A DNA stretch of 64,000 nucleotides, from positions 248,001-312,000 of the forward strand of contig CAVYVZ010000010.1 in the NCBI GenBank assembly GCA_963772065.1, given 5' to 3'. Positions 7,848-16,847 of this stretch are shown here, piece after piece. This DNA comes from CAVYVZ01 sp963772065 (GTDB lineage Bacteria; Acidobacteriota; Vicinamibacteria; Vicinamibacterales; UBA2999). The translations under genes were made by a program, and so were the position numbers. The notes under the pieces were generated by a model, which saw only the letters and a list, made by a program, of their open reading frames with translations, was not told the origin of the DNA and did not search any database. Numbering within the stretch: the first letter of the stretch is position 1; each line of letters opens with the position of its first letter.

Positions 7848-9955
7848 CCGCCGCGATTCTCGCGGCTTCCTGTTCGCGTCAGCCCGATTCCGCGCCGCCT
7901 GCTGAACCGACGTTCGCCCGCGACGTGGCACCGATCGTCCACGCGCATTGCGCGACCTGTCATCGCCCCGGCGAAGCCGGTCCGTTCCCGCTGCTCACGT
8001 ACGCGGACGTCAAGCGCCGAGGGCGCGACGTGGGCGAGGTCACCCGCCGCCGCTACATGCCACCCTGGATGCCCGAGCCCGGACACGGCGACTTCGTCGG
8101 CGAGCGCAGGCTCAGCGACGCGCAGATCGCGACGCTGCAGCGTTGGGTCGAACGCGGCGCGCCGGAAGGTGACGCGCGCGATCTGCCCCAGCTGCCGTCC
8201 TTCCCTCGAGGATGGCAGCTCGGCACGCCCGATCTCGTCGTGACCATGCCGGCGCCGGTCGACGTGCCCGCGGAAGGCGTCGATCTCTTTCGCACGGTGA
8301 TCGTCCCGGTCGCGATCGACGCGCCGAAGTACGTCCGGGCCGTGGAGTTTCGTCCCGGCAATCCACGGGTGGTCCATCACGCAATGGTCAGGCTGGTCCG
8401 TCCCGACTCTCCGATCCTGAGATCACAGACGCGTGTCGTCGCAAGCGAGGGGATGCTGGCGACTGAAGAGGACATCGTCAGCCCGGAGGGGCACGTGCTC
8501 GGGTGGGCGCCGGGCTATTCGCCGACTGTCGTACCGGCCGGCATGGCGTGGCGGCTCGATGCCGGAGCCGCGCTCGCGATCGAGCTTCACCTGCGGACCA
8601 CGGGGAAACCCGAACAGGTGCAGGCGGCCGTCGGTGTGTTCCTGACGAACGAGGCTCCGACGCGGACGCCGTTCGGCCTTCAGCTCGGCGCGTACACGAT
8701 CGACATCCCGGCGGGCGTGCGCGACTACGCGATCGAGGATCGCTACGAGCTGCCCGTCGACGTCGCGCTGCACGCGATCTACCCGCACGCCCACTATCTG
8801 GGAAAGGACGTTCGCGTCCTTGCCACGCTGCCCGACGGAACGGAGCGCTCGCTGATCTGGATCCGCGACTGGGACTTCACCTGGCAGAACGCGTATCGCT
8901 ACCAGACTCCGATGCGGCTTCCGCGCGGAACGATCCTGCGCATGCGCTTCACCTACGACAACTCGTCACAGAACCCGCGCAATCCGTCGAACCCGCCGAA
9001 GCGCGTGCGGTATGGGGGCCAGTCGGCTGACGAGATGGGGAACGTGTGGATGCAGGTCGAGCCCGCGAATGCCGGCGACCTCGTCGCGCTGCGCGCGGAC
9101 TACGAACGGAAGTCCGCCGAACGTCGAATCGCGGGCTACGAGATGCTGATTCGCGACCAGCCGCGCAATGCCGGTGTCCGTCGGGCGCTCGGCGCCCTGT
9201 ATCTACAGCTTGGCCGCGTGGATGCGGCACTCGAATCGCTCGGCGAGGCGGTCCGGCTGGAACCGCGCGATCCGAGCGCGCGCTACAACCTGGGGCACGC
9301 CCTCGCCGCGAAGGGAGAGACGAGGCAGGCGATCGAGCAATTCCGGCAGGCAGCGCATCAGCAGCCGTCGTTCGCCGAGGCGCACAACAATCTCGGCGCG
9401 CTGCTCCGCCAGTCGGGCGATCTCCAGGGCGCCGAACGAGCGTTCCGCGCGGCCCTCACCGCGGCGCCGGACTACCCCGCGGCGCACAACAACCTCGGAT
9501 CCTTGCAGCGGAGCCGGGGCGATCTTCGCGGCGCGATTCGCTCGCTCGAGGACGCGGTCAGGCTCGACCCGAGCTTCGCTGACGCTCACGTGAATCTCGG
9601 CATCGCCTACCAGGAGGCCGGCAACCGGCCCGCGGCGGCGCGTCATCTGCGACGCGCCATCGAGCTGCAGCCGTCGAAGCCCGAAGGCTACAACGCGCTC
9701 GCCTGGCTCCTCGCGACCGCACCGGACAGGACGCCTTCGGCCGCGGCCGAAGCGGTGACGCTGGCCGAACGCGCCGCCGTGCTGACCCAGGGGCGGGACG
9801 CCTCGGTGCTCGATACGCTCGGCGTCGCCTTCGCGGCGACCGGCGACCGTCTGCGCGCCGCGGCAGCCGCGGAGCGGGCGCTCCAGGTGGCCAACGCGAC
9901 CGGCCGGCGGCAACTCGCAGCGCAGATTCAGCGCCGTCTAGACACGTACCGCTGA
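7823..9955 (+). CDS. Lipoprotein with cytochrome c motif, Cu(II) ascorbate-dependent monooxygenase-like domain and TPRs
   Basis: Start GTG 7823 is chosen because it gives a clean lipoprotein signal, ACLVAAAILAASC. A haem c site C43-A-T-C46-H47 follows within a short cytochrome-like segment (FARDVAPIVHAHCATCHRPG). A PHM/DBH-like copper domain comes next: VVHHAMV (H185/H186) and the HxH pair in YPHAHYLGKD (H322, H324). From about residue 440 there are at least six TPRs (AHNNLGALLRQSGDLQGAER, AHNNLGSLQRSRGDLRGA and so on). The combination suggests periplasmic oxidation or hydroxylation with electron delivery through haem c, perhaps with the upstream redoxin maturing or reducing the copper centre. 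The substrate is unknown. The gene is operonic with VWFA and redoxin. Confidence 0.75.
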   Translation: MLHKACLVAAAILAASCSRQPDSAPPAEPTFARDVAPIVHAHCATCHRPGEAGPFPLLTYADVKRRGRDVGEVTRRRYMPPWMPEPGHGDFVGERRLSDAQIATLQRWVERGAPEGDARDLPQLPSFPRGWQLGTPDLVVTMPAPVDVPAEGVDLFRTVIVPVAIDAPKYVRAVEFRPGNPRVVHHAMVRLVRPDSPILRSQTRVVASEGMLATEEDIVSPEGHVLGWAPGYSPTVVPAGMAWRLDAGAALAIELHLRTTGKPEQVQAAVGVFLTNEAPTRTPFGLQLGAYTIDIPAGVRDYAIEDRYELPVDVALHAIYPHAHYLGKDVRVLATLPDGTERSLIWIRDWDFTWQNAYRYQTPMRLPRGTILRMRFTYDNSSQNPRNPSNPPKRVRYGGQSADEMGNVWMQVEPANAGDLVALRADYERKSAERRIAGYEMLIRDQPRNAGVRRALGALYLQLGRVDAALESLGEAVRLEPRDPSARYNLGHALAAKGETRQAIEQFRQAAHQQPSFAEAHNNLGALLRQSGDLQGAERAFRAALTAAPDYPAAHNNLGSLQRSRGDLRGAIRSLEDAVRLDPSFADAHVNLGIAYQEAGNRPAAARHLRRAIELQPSKPEGYNALAWLLATAPDRTPSAAAEAVTLAERAAVLTQGRDASVLDTLGVAFAATGDRLRAAAAAERALQVANATGRRQLAAQIQRRLDTYR

Positions 9956-12226
9956 CGCCTCGATGACCCCATCGATCACCAGGAACAGCTCACGCTCGGA
10001 GATCGGCTTCGCGATGTAGCCGTCGAAGCCGGCGGTAAGGCAGCGCTCGCGATCGCCGTGCAGCGCGTGCGCGGTCATGGCAACGATCGGCTGGTGACGG
10101 CCGGTGCCGGCCTCCTGCTGGCGGATCGCCGCGGTCGCTTCGAACCCGCCCATCTCGGGCATCTGCACGTCCATCAGCACCACGTCGAACAGCTGCTGCG
10201 CCAGGATCTCGACGGCCTCGACACCGTTGACCGCGGTCGTGACGCGATGCCCGTGCTTCTCGAGCAGTCGCAGAGCCAGCAGCTGATTCACCGCGTTGTC
10301 TTCCGCGAGCAGGACCGAGAGCGTCCGGCTTCCCGCGCGCGGCATTCCCTCGCCGGGTTCGGCGGAAGCCGGGAGCGCCGCCTCGTCGCAGCGGTCGAAG
10401 CACGCGGTGAAGTGGAACGTGCTGCCGCGACCTCGTGTGCTCTCGACCCAGACGCGGCCGCCCATCAGCGACGCGAGCCGCGTGCTGATGGCGAGGCCGA
10501 GACCGGTCCCTCCGTACTTGCGGCTGGTGGACCCGTCGGCCTGCGTGAACTTCTCGAAGATGATGCTCTGCTGCTCGGCGGAGATCCCGATGCCCGTGTC
10601 GGTCACCGACACATGGAGCGCGGCAGCGTCCGCGCCAGCGTCGACGCCGGTGTCGAGACGCACCGCCACGTGTCCCGCAGCGGTGAACTTGATCGCGTTT
10701 CCAACCAGATTCAGGAGCACCTGCCGGAAGCGTGACGGGTCGCCGCGCACGACGGCCGGCAGGCCGGGAGCATATTCGCACCGCATCTCGAGACCTTTCT
10801 CGCGCGCGCGCCATTCGAGCACCTTGACCGCTTCCGCCGCCACGCGGTGCGGCGCGAACGGGATCGACTCGAGGTCGATGCGTCCGGCTTCGATCTTCGA
10901 CAGATCGAGGATGTCGTTGATGAGCGTCACCAGCGCGTCGCCAGACGACTTCACGAGGCCCAGATACTCCTGCTGCTCATGCTTGGTCGTGGCCTGCATC
11001 GCCAGCTGCGTCATGCCGATGATGCCGTTCATCGGCGTGCGGATCTCGTGGCTCATGTTCGCGAGGAACTCGCTCTTGGCGCGGCTGGCGGCCTCGGCGG
11101 CGTCCTTCGCCTCCTGAAGCTGCAACGCCGCCTGCTTGCGATCCGTGATGTCGCGGTAGTTCAACACCAGCGCCGAGATCGCCGGGTCGTCGAAGTAGTT
11201 GACGCCGACGCCCTCGATCCAACGCCACGTGCCATCGGCGTGCCGGAACCGGCACTCGCCGACCGACGGCTCGCCGGGGTCCTCGAGGGACTTCGCATAG
11301 AACTGATGCACCGCGGCGACGTCCGCCGGGTGCACGATCTCGAAGAACGCCCGGCCAATCAGGTCGTCGGGGCGAAAGCCCAGCAGCCGTTCGGTCGAAG
11401 GGCTGGCGTACAGGAACTCCAGATCGCGTCCGAGGAGCGCGATGGCATCCGAGCTGTGCTCGACGAGCGCGCGGAAGCGCTGCTCGCTCGCGCGGAGCGT
11501 CTGCTGCGACCGTTCGCGCTCGACCATCCGAATCCCGATGCCGATGGCGATCGCGATCCCGCCCACGCCGACGAGCGCGCACAGCGCGTAGAACCAGTTC
11601 GTTTGATAGAACGCGGGCAGGAGGCGCATCGGCACGGCCGCGCCAGACCCGCTCCACACGGATCCGGTGGCGGCGCGCACGCGAAACGTGTAGTTCCCGG
11701 GCGGAATGTTCGTGTAGTACGCCGTCCGGCGCGTGCCGGCGTCAGTCCAGCGCGTGTCGAATCCCTCGAGCATGAACTGGAAGCGGAGGCGCTCCGGCGC
11801 GGCGAAAAAGGGCGCCGTGAATTGAACCTCGATGCGGCCCATCCCCGCGCTGCGCTCGATCGCGCCGCCAGGCGGTACCTCGACGTAATCGACCATCACA
11901 CGCTCGACGACAACCGCGGGCGAAACCCGAGGAACGGCCGGACGGGACGGGTCGTACATGACGAGACCGGCGACGGTAGGGAACCACAGACGCCCGCGGC
12001 GATCGCAGATGCCTCCGGGATCTCCGCCGTTGCACTCACGCGACCGGAGGCCGTCCGCCGCGCCGAACATCGTGGCGCTCAGCCGCGGGACGCGGCCGGC
12101 GTCGAATGCGTCGACATCGGCGGGGTCCACCCGGAAAATGCCCTGATTGCACGTGATCCAGATCTGATTCCGCCGGTCGCCGACGATCTGAAACGCGAAG
12201 TCATCGGGCAGCCCCTGCTCCAGTCC
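9938..12226 (-). CDS. Hybrid histidine kinase, C-terminal part (Y_Y_Y - TM - PAS - HisKA - HATPase - REC)
   Basis: This is the 3' part of one gene broken near 12212-12230. Order: last propeller blade (QIWITCNQGIFRVD), Y_Y_Y domain (RLRFQFMLEGFDTRWTD, PPGNYTFRVRA), one membrane helix (YALCALVGVGGIAIAIGIGI), PAS/PAC (RFRALVEHSSDAIALL, VLNYRDITDRK), and HisKA with the phospho-accepting His in FLANMSHEIRTPMNG (about residue 922 of the joined protein). HATPase_c follows with N box LLNLVGNAIKFT and G boxes DTGIGIS and GGTGLGL. A receiver domain with Asp in VLMDVQMPEMGG ends the protein; there is no DNA-binding domain. It senses an external ligand and starts a phosphorelay. The 3' end overlaps the convergent monooxygenase gene by 18 bp. 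Confidence 0.8.
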   Translation of the reverse strand, partial: GLEQGLPDDFAFQIVGDRRNQIWITCNQGIFRVDPADVDAFDAGRVPRLSATMFGAADGLRSRECNGGDPGGICDRRGRLWFPTVAGLVMYDPSRPAVPRVSPAVVVERVMVDYVEVPPGGAIERSAGMGRIEVQFTAPFFAAPERLRFQFMLEGFDTRWTDAGTRRTAYYTNIPPGNYTFRVRAATGSVWSGSGAAVPMRLLPAFYQTNWFYALCALVGVGGIAIAIGIGIRMVERERSQQTLRASEQRFRALVEHSSDAIALLGRDLEFLYASPSTERLLGFRPDDLIGRAFFEIVHPADVAAVHQFYAKSLEDPGEPSVGECRFRHADGTWRWIEGVGVNYFDDPAISALVLNYRDITDRKQAALQLQEAKDAAEAASRAKSEFLANMSHEIRTPMNGIIGMTQLAMQATTKHEQQEYLGLVKSSGDALVTLINDILDLSKIEAGRIDLESIPFAPHRVAAEAVKVLEWRAREKGLEMRCEYAPGLPAVVRGDPSRFRQVLLNLVGNAIKFTAAGHVAVRLDTGVDAGADAAALHVSVTDTGIGISAEQQSIIFEKFTQADGSTSRKYGGTGLGLAISTRLASLMGGRVWVESTRGRGSTFHFTACFDRCDEAALPASAEPGEGMPRAGSRTLSVLLAEDNAVNQLLALRLLEKHGHRVTTAVNGVEAVEILAQQLFDVVLMDVQMPEMGGFEATAAIRQQEAGTGRHQPIVAMTAHALHGDRERCLTAGFDGYIAKPISERELFLVIDGVIEASAVRV

Positions 12227-13817
12227 GGTAGCTGCGCAGCGTTCCGTCTCGATACCGCATGATGCCGCCGCCGTACGTCCCGAGCCAGATCGCGCCTCGC
12301 GCGTCCTCGTACAGCGTCAGCACGCCGTTGTGCGTGAGGCCGTTGCGCGAGGTAAAGGTCTCGATCTTCCCCGCCGTGATGCGATGCACACCGGCCAGGG
12401 TGGCCAGCCACACGCTGCCATCGCGAGCCTCGAGGATGTCGGAGACGTACGGATGCGCGAGCGCCAGCGGAACGGATTCAATCCGGCCGCCGGTCAGCCG
12501 GTTCAATCCTTCTTCCGTGCCGATCCACAGGGAGCCGTCGCGCATCGTCGCGAGCGATCGGATGCGATTGCTGCGCAGGCCATGCCGCATTACGAACTGC
12601 GTGAACCGGCCGTCGCGGAATTGCAGGACGCCCGCGCCCTCGGTGCCGATCCAGAGCGTTCCGTTGCGCTCCTGCGCAAGCGCATGGATGGGCGCGTCGG
12701 GAAGACCGGACGATCTGCCGTACGCGGTGAAGCGCCCGTTCTCGAAGCGGCGCAGACCGCCTTGATTCAAGCCTATCCAGAGCGCGCCGTCATGGCCCTC
12801 GAGGATGGGGCGCACGCTGTCGCCCGACATCCCTTCCGGCGTTCCGAAGGCCATGAAGGGGGCATCCGAGAGGCGCATCAAGCCGCCGCCGTAGGTGCCC
12901 ACCCAGAGGTTGCCCTCGCTGTCCTCTTTCAGCGCTCGAACGTCGTTGGCTGGCAGGCCGTGCTCGACGGCAAGCCGCGCTGTCGTTTCCGACCGATGTC
13001 GATAGAGCCCGTTCGACGTTGCCAGCCACACCGTGCCGTCGCGGTCCTCGATCATCGCCTCGGTGGCCAGCTCGGTCGTGCGGTGCGGCGCCAGAATGGT
13101 CTCCAACGCGCCGTTGCGAAGCCGGCTCACGCCGTTGCCCGTGCCGATCCAGAGCGAGCCATCGCGGGCACGCAACAGCGAGATCACGCGTGGGTGCGCC
13201 AGGCCGTCGCGCCAGCGCGCCGCGATCCGTCCCTGCTGCCAGCGGAGCAGCCCGCTCGCGGTACCGACCCACAGGCCCCCTTCGCCGTCCGAGGCAACGG
13301 CGCGGATGCCGGCGGTTGCCACGCCCTCAATGGCGATGCTGCGCCAGCGCCCCTCCTCGACACGCACCAGGCCGAGGGAGCTTGCAACCCACAATGCGCC
13401 GTCCGGCGTCTGGGCAAGACGGGAGCGCTCGAGCGATGCATCGGCCCCGACGGTCAGGGGAGAAAACTGGCCGCCGGCGTACCGCAGCACGCCGTCGTAG
13501 GTGCCGACGACGAGAGAACCGTCGGGCAACTCGAGCAGCGACTCGATGCGGTTGTGCGGCAGCGCGGGGGTGTTGGCGCGCGTGAAGGTCGTGAAGCGAA
13601 CACCGTCGAAGCGGACCAGCCCTTCTTCGGTGCCGATCCACAGGTAGCCGTCGGCGGTCTGTGCGACGGCGAGAACGGATCGGTTCGGGAGACCGGTTTC
13701 TTCAGTCCAGAGCGCGCGACGGTACTGCGTGACGGCTTTGTCGGCCTCGAGTGCGGCAGCCGGGCCGCTCGAGAGCAGCGCGGCGGCGAAGGCCGCAACG
13801 AGCGCACGCCGGTTCAC
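12201..13817 (-). CDS. Two-component beta-propeller sensor, N-terminal part of the same hybrid kinase gene
   Basis: Start GTG 13817-13815 gives a signal peptide (RALVAAFAAALLSSGPAAA) and overlaps the upstream TGA as GTGA. The body is a run of about a dozen Reg_prop repeats ending in GxLWIGT-like strands (GYLWIGTEEGLVRFDG, GSLWIGTGNGVSRL, GNLWVGTYGGGL, GAIWLGTYGGGI). They would build two seven-bladed periplasmic propellers that bind a ligand, often a glycan in Bacteroidota relatives. The frame stops at 12201, but the next frame continues without loss as EQGLPDDFAFQI. Removing one base in GGTA at 12227-12230, or in the CCCC run at 12212-12215, rejoins it with the kinase part at 9938-12226. The joined product would have about 1290 residues. 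Confidence 0.75.
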   Translation of the reverse strand: MNRRALVAAFAAALLSSGPAAALEADKAVTQYRRALWTEETGLPNRSVLAVAQTADGYLWIGTEEGLVRFDGVRFTTFTRANTPALPHNRIESLLELPDGSLVVGTYDGVLRYAGGQFSPLTVGADASLERSRLAQTPDGALWVASSLGLVRVEEGRWRSIAIEGVATAGIRAVASDGEGGLWVGTASGLLRWQQGRIAARWRDGLAHPRVISLLRARDGSLWIGTGNGVSRLRNGALETILAPHRTTELATEAMIEDRDGTVWLATSNGLYRHRSETTARLAVEHGLPANDVRALKEDSEGNLWVGTYGGGLMRLSDAPFMAFGTPEGMSGDSVRPILEGHDGALWIGLNQGGLRRFENGRFTAYGRSSGLPDAPIHALAQERNGTLWIGTEGAGVLQFRDGRFTQFVMRHGLRSNRIRSLATMRDGSLWIGTEEGLNRLTGGRIESVPLALAHPYVSDILEARDGSVWLATLAGVHRITAGKIETFTSRNGLTHNGVLTLYEDARGAIWLGTYGGGIMRYRDGTLRSYRTGAGAAR

Positions 13818-15406
13818 GGTCCGGTACCGTCGAGGACTTCCCGCACCTTCGCGGCAAGGGCCGACGGGGTAAAAGGCTTCGGCAGCAGGGCGCCGATCTC
13901 GTCGAGCCGCTCCTGCTCGATGTCGTTGGCGAAGCCGGACATGAACAGTACGCGCAGCGACGGCTGACATCGTCGCAAGCGAACGGCGAGATCCAGTCCG
14001 CTGGCGTTGGGCATCACGACATCGGTCAGCAGGAGGTCGAACGAACGCTCCGTCGCGGCGCGCAGCGCCTCCTCCGCCTGCCGCGCATCGACGACGGTGT
14101 AGCCGCGCTGCTCGAGCACCGCTCGCCCCAGCGTGCGGACCGCGTCGTCGTCCTCGACGAGCAGCACCGACTCGGGCCCGCCGCGCCTGCCGTGTGCTTC
14201 ATCCGCCGGCTGATGCCGCGCGCGGTCGGTCGCCGGCAGGTAGATCGTGAAGGTCGTTCCGACGTCGACCATCGTCTCGCAGCTGATCTCGCCGCCGCTT
14301 TGCTTCACGATGCCGTACACCGTGGACAGGCCGAGCCCGGTGCCCTTGTCCTTCTGCTTCGTCGTGAAGAACGGCTCGAACATCCGTATCTTCGTGTCGT
14401 CATCCATGCCGCATCCGGTGTCCTGCACCGCGATGGTGACGTAGCGCCCAGGCTGCAGCGTGACGTCGGCGTGCACCTCGCGCGCTTCGGCCGTGATCGC
14501 GCCGATGGCGATCGTCAGCCGCCCTCCGGCTGGCATGGCGTCGCGGGCGTTCACGGCGAGGTTCAACAACACCTGCTCGAGCTGCACCTGGTCACCCTCG
14601 ACGGGCGGCACGCCCGGCGGCACCAGCGTCTCGATGATGACGTCTTCGCCGAGGACGCGCTGGAGGAGCGACACGATCCGGCCCACGACCACGTCGACCT
14701 GGATGACTTCCGTGTGCATCACCTGCTTGCGGCTGAAGGCGAGGAGTTGACGCGTGAGCGCCGCCGCGCTCGTGCCCGCGCGCTGAATCTCCGCGATCGC
14801 GGCACGATCGCCGGTGCTGTCCGCGGTGTCACCCAGCAGCTCCGCATATCCAAGTATGGCGGTCAGCAGATTGTTGAAGTCGTGCGCCACCCCGCCGGCA
14901 AGCCGGCCGATCGCTTCCATCTTCTGGGCCTGCCTGAGCTCGAGCTCCAGCTGTTTTTGCGCGCGGTATCGCGCGATCGCGTGCACGATCGCGCGCTCCA
15001 GGCGCCTCGGCTCGACCTCGGTCTTCTCCAGGTAGTCGGTGGCTCCCTCGGCGAACGCCGTCATCTCCAGCGCCTCATCTCCGGCGCCGGTCAGGAGGAT
15101 GACAGGTACTTGAAGCCCGCGCGTGTGCGCCTGTCGCAGCAAGCCAAGGCCGTCTTCGGTTCCGAGGCGGTAGTCGAGGAGGCACGCGTGATAGTCGCCG
15201 GTCTCGAGATGACGAAGGCCTTCCGCTGCACAGTTGACCGCGACGAGCTCGAACCGTGTCCGTCTTGCGGCGCGCAGCAACGCGCGCAGGTAATCCCCGT
15301 ACCGCGGATCGTCGTCGACGAGCAGCAGCCGAACCAGACGAGTCGCCGCCTTGGTCGACACGCTCACTCGAGGTGCGTGCGCACCCACTAGTTTGTCGCC
15401 AGGCAC
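13814..15406 (-). CDS. Cytoplasmic hybrid histidine kinase, REC-HisKA-HATPase-REC
   Basis: 530 residues with no membrane segment. An N-terminal receiver (RLLLVDDDPRYGDYL, phospho-Asp in LLDYRLGTEDGLG, K in ATDYLEKTE) is followed by a HisKA domain with His in GGVAHDFNNLLTAILGYAEL. HATPase_c (LLNLAVNARDAM, DTGCGMD, GTGLGLSTVYGIVKQSGG) and a second receiver (VLLVEDDDAVRTL, LLLTDVVMPNASG) complete it. The GVAHDFNNLL form is typical of soluble kinases that receive a phosphoryl group or a cytosolic signal through the first receiver. Its stop overlaps the start of the propeller kinase (GTGA), so the two are probably made together and exchange phosphate. An alternative start is a GTG about 14 codons downstream. 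Confidence 0.8.
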   Translation of the reverse strand: MPGDKLVGAHAPRVSVSTKAATRLVRLLLVDDDPRYGDYLRALLRAARRTRFELVAVNCAAEGLRHLETGDYHACLLDYRLGTEDGLGLLRQAHTRGLQVPVILLTGAGDEALEMTAFAEGATDYLEKTEVEPRRLERAIVHAIARYRAQKQLELELRQAQKMEAIGRLAGGVAHDFNNLLTAILGYAELLGDTADSTGDRAAIAEIQRAGTSAAALTRQLLAFSRKQVMHTEVIQVDVVVGRIVSLLQRVLGEDVIIETLVPPGVPPVEGDQVQLEQVLLNLAVNARDAMPAGGRLTIAIGAITAEAREVHADVTLQPGRYVTIAVQDTGCGMDDDTKIRMFEPFFTTKQKDKGTGLGLSTVYGIVKQSGGEISCETMVDVGTTFTIYLPATDRARHQPADEAHGRRGGPESVLLVEDDDAVRTLGRAVLEQRGYTVVDARQAEEALRAATERSFDLLLTDVVMPNASGLDLAVRLRRCQPSLRVLFMSGFANDIEQERLDEIGALLPKPFTPSALAAKVREVLDGTGP

Positions 15407-15470
15407 ACGAATGCCCTGTTTTTCATGCTTTCCCTGTGAACAGCTCTCCTGTTTATCGTGAAGTTATGGT

Positions 15471-15544
15471 GGTAGGCGGTAGGCGGTAGGCGGTCGTGCG
15501 CGCCGGCGACTTGTCCTACCGCCAATTGCCCATCGCCTACCGCC
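15471..15544. repeat. Tandem GGTAGGC array with complementary array (inverted-repeat spacer)
   Basis: Three GGTAGGC units fill 15471-15491. After a short spacer come CCTACCGCC (15515-15523) and CGCCTACCGCC (15534-15544). The latter is an exact 11-bp complement of 15475-15485 and 15482-15492. A transcript across it would fold into alternative hairpins. It lies between the divergent kinase and aminotransferase genes, upstream of both starts. Confidence 0.7.
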
Positions 15545-15578
15545 TTGCCATGTCTTCAAATGTCAGTGGAAAAAGCCT

Positions 15579-15606
15579 TTGTCGCCATCGGCGGACACGT
15601 TAGAAT
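15579..15606 (+). promoter_or_regulatory. Candidate sigma-70 type promoter for the aminotransferase operon
   Basis: TTGTCG (15579-15584, four of six -35 bases) is separated by 16 bp from TAGAAT (15601-15606, five of six -10 bases). The gene start at 15651 has a strong Shine-Dalgarno AAGGAGG at 15635-15641, nine bases upstream. Confidence 0.45.
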
Positions 15607-15650
15607 TTCCGAGCAATTCCCCTGGGGTCGTCTGAAGGAGGATCGACGCC

Positions 15651-16844
15651 ATGTCGCTGTCGCGCCGCGGTTTCATCACACGTCTCGCTCCAAGTCGAGA
15701 CACGCATGCGGCGGCGGTTGTCGCCGCCCGGGGTCGAGAAGCCCTGGTTGCCGAGGGCCTCTACCGCGAGGTGGGCGAGCTGATGCCGCCGACCGGCAAG
15801 GAAGTCCGCATCAGCAGCAACGAAAATCCGCTCGGGCCGGGCCAGCACGTGCTGGACGCCATTGTCGGAAAATTTCCAGAGGCCGGTCGTTACCCTTTCA
15901 ACAGCACCCCTAACGAGGGCGCCCTTGTGGGAGCCGTGGCCTCGAAGCTCGGCGTCAAGCCCGAGAACATCGTCATGGGCGCGGGGTCCGGCGAGATCCT
16001 CGTCAGCGCGGTGCGGGCGTTCACGTCGCCAACCCGGCCGCTCGTGACCGCCTGGCCGTCGTTCGAGAGTCCGCATGTGACGGCGGAGAAGATCGGCACG
16101 CCGATCCGCGAGATCCCGCTCGACGCGCAGCTTCGGATTGACATCCCGAAGATGGTGGCGGCCGTGAAAGGCGCGGGCCTCGTCTTCTTCTGCAACCCGA
16201 ACAATCCGACGGCAACCGTCCACGGGGCCACCGCCGTGGCCGACTTCGTCAAAGAGGTCCGCCAGCAGTCACCCGACACGGTGATTCTCCTGGACGAGGC
16301 CTACCACGACTACGTCACGGATCCGTCCTACAAGACCGGACTCGACCTCGCGCTGTCGACGCCCAACGTGTTCGTGGCGCGCACGTTCTCGAAGGCGTAC
16401 GGGATGGCGGGCCTGCGAATTGGCTACGGCGTCGGATCGGACGCGGTGATGAAGCAGCTCCGTCGCTTCAAGATGCCCTACAACGTGAGCGTTCCCGGCA
16501 TCGCCGCGGGCATGACGTCGCTCGGGAATCAGGCTCACATCGATCAGGAGCGCTCGCGGAACACCGAGGTTCGCACGTTCACCGTTCGGGCATTCGAGCA
16601 GATGGGTTTCAAGGCCACCGACTCGCAGGCGAATTTCCTGTTCGTCGAGCTGAGGCGTCCGGCGAAGCCGTTCCGCGACGCGTGCGCGCAGCACGGCGTG
16701 CTCGTCGGGCGCGACTTCCCGCCGTACGAGAAAACACACTGCCGCGTCTCCATCGGCACGATGGACGAAATGCAGCGCGCGGTAGAAGTCTTCCGGAGAG
16801 TGCTCGGTGCGGCGCCCGCGACGACGGCGCAGAGGGAGCGGTAA
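15651..16844 (+). CDS. HisC-like PLP aminotransferase with degenerate twin-arginine signal
   Basis: A 397-residue fold-type I aminotransferase of the histidinol-phosphate aminotransferase family. It has SSNENPLGPGQ near the N-terminus, FFCNPNNPTATV (Asn/Pro of the PLP pocket), LDEAYHDYV (Asp/Tyr binding the pyridine ring), and the Schiff-base Lys248 in RTFSKAYGMAGLRIGYG. The C-terminal HCRVSIGTMDEM carries the carboxylate Arg. The protein opens with MSLSRRGFITRL, a Tat-like motif, but the following hydrophobic stretch is poor and contains charged residues. Export is therefore less sure than for the paralogue directly downstream. The start is fixed by AAGGAGG at nine bases. The paralogue follows after 3 bases, so they are co-transcribed. 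Substrate unknown. Confidence 0.75.
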   Translation: MSLSRRGFITRLAPSRDTHAAAVVAARGREALVAEGLYREVGELMPPTGKEVRISSNENPLGPGQHVLDAIVGKFPEAGRYPFNSTPNEGALVGAVASKLGVKPENIVMGAGSGEILVSAVRAFTSPTRPLVTAWPSFESPHVTAEKIGTPIREIPLDAQLRIDIPKMVAAVKGAGLVFFCNPNNPTATVHGATAVADFVKEVRQQSPDTVILLDEAYHDYVTDPSYKTGLDLALSTPNVFVARTFSKAYGMAGLRIGYGVGSDAVMKQLRRFKMPYNVSVPGIAAGMTSLGNQAHIDQERSRNTEVRTFTVRAFEQMGFKATDSQANFLFVELRRPAKPFRDACAQHGVLVGRDFPPYEKTHCRVSIGTMDEMQRAVEVFRRVLGAAPATTAQRER

Positions 16845-16847
16845 ATC

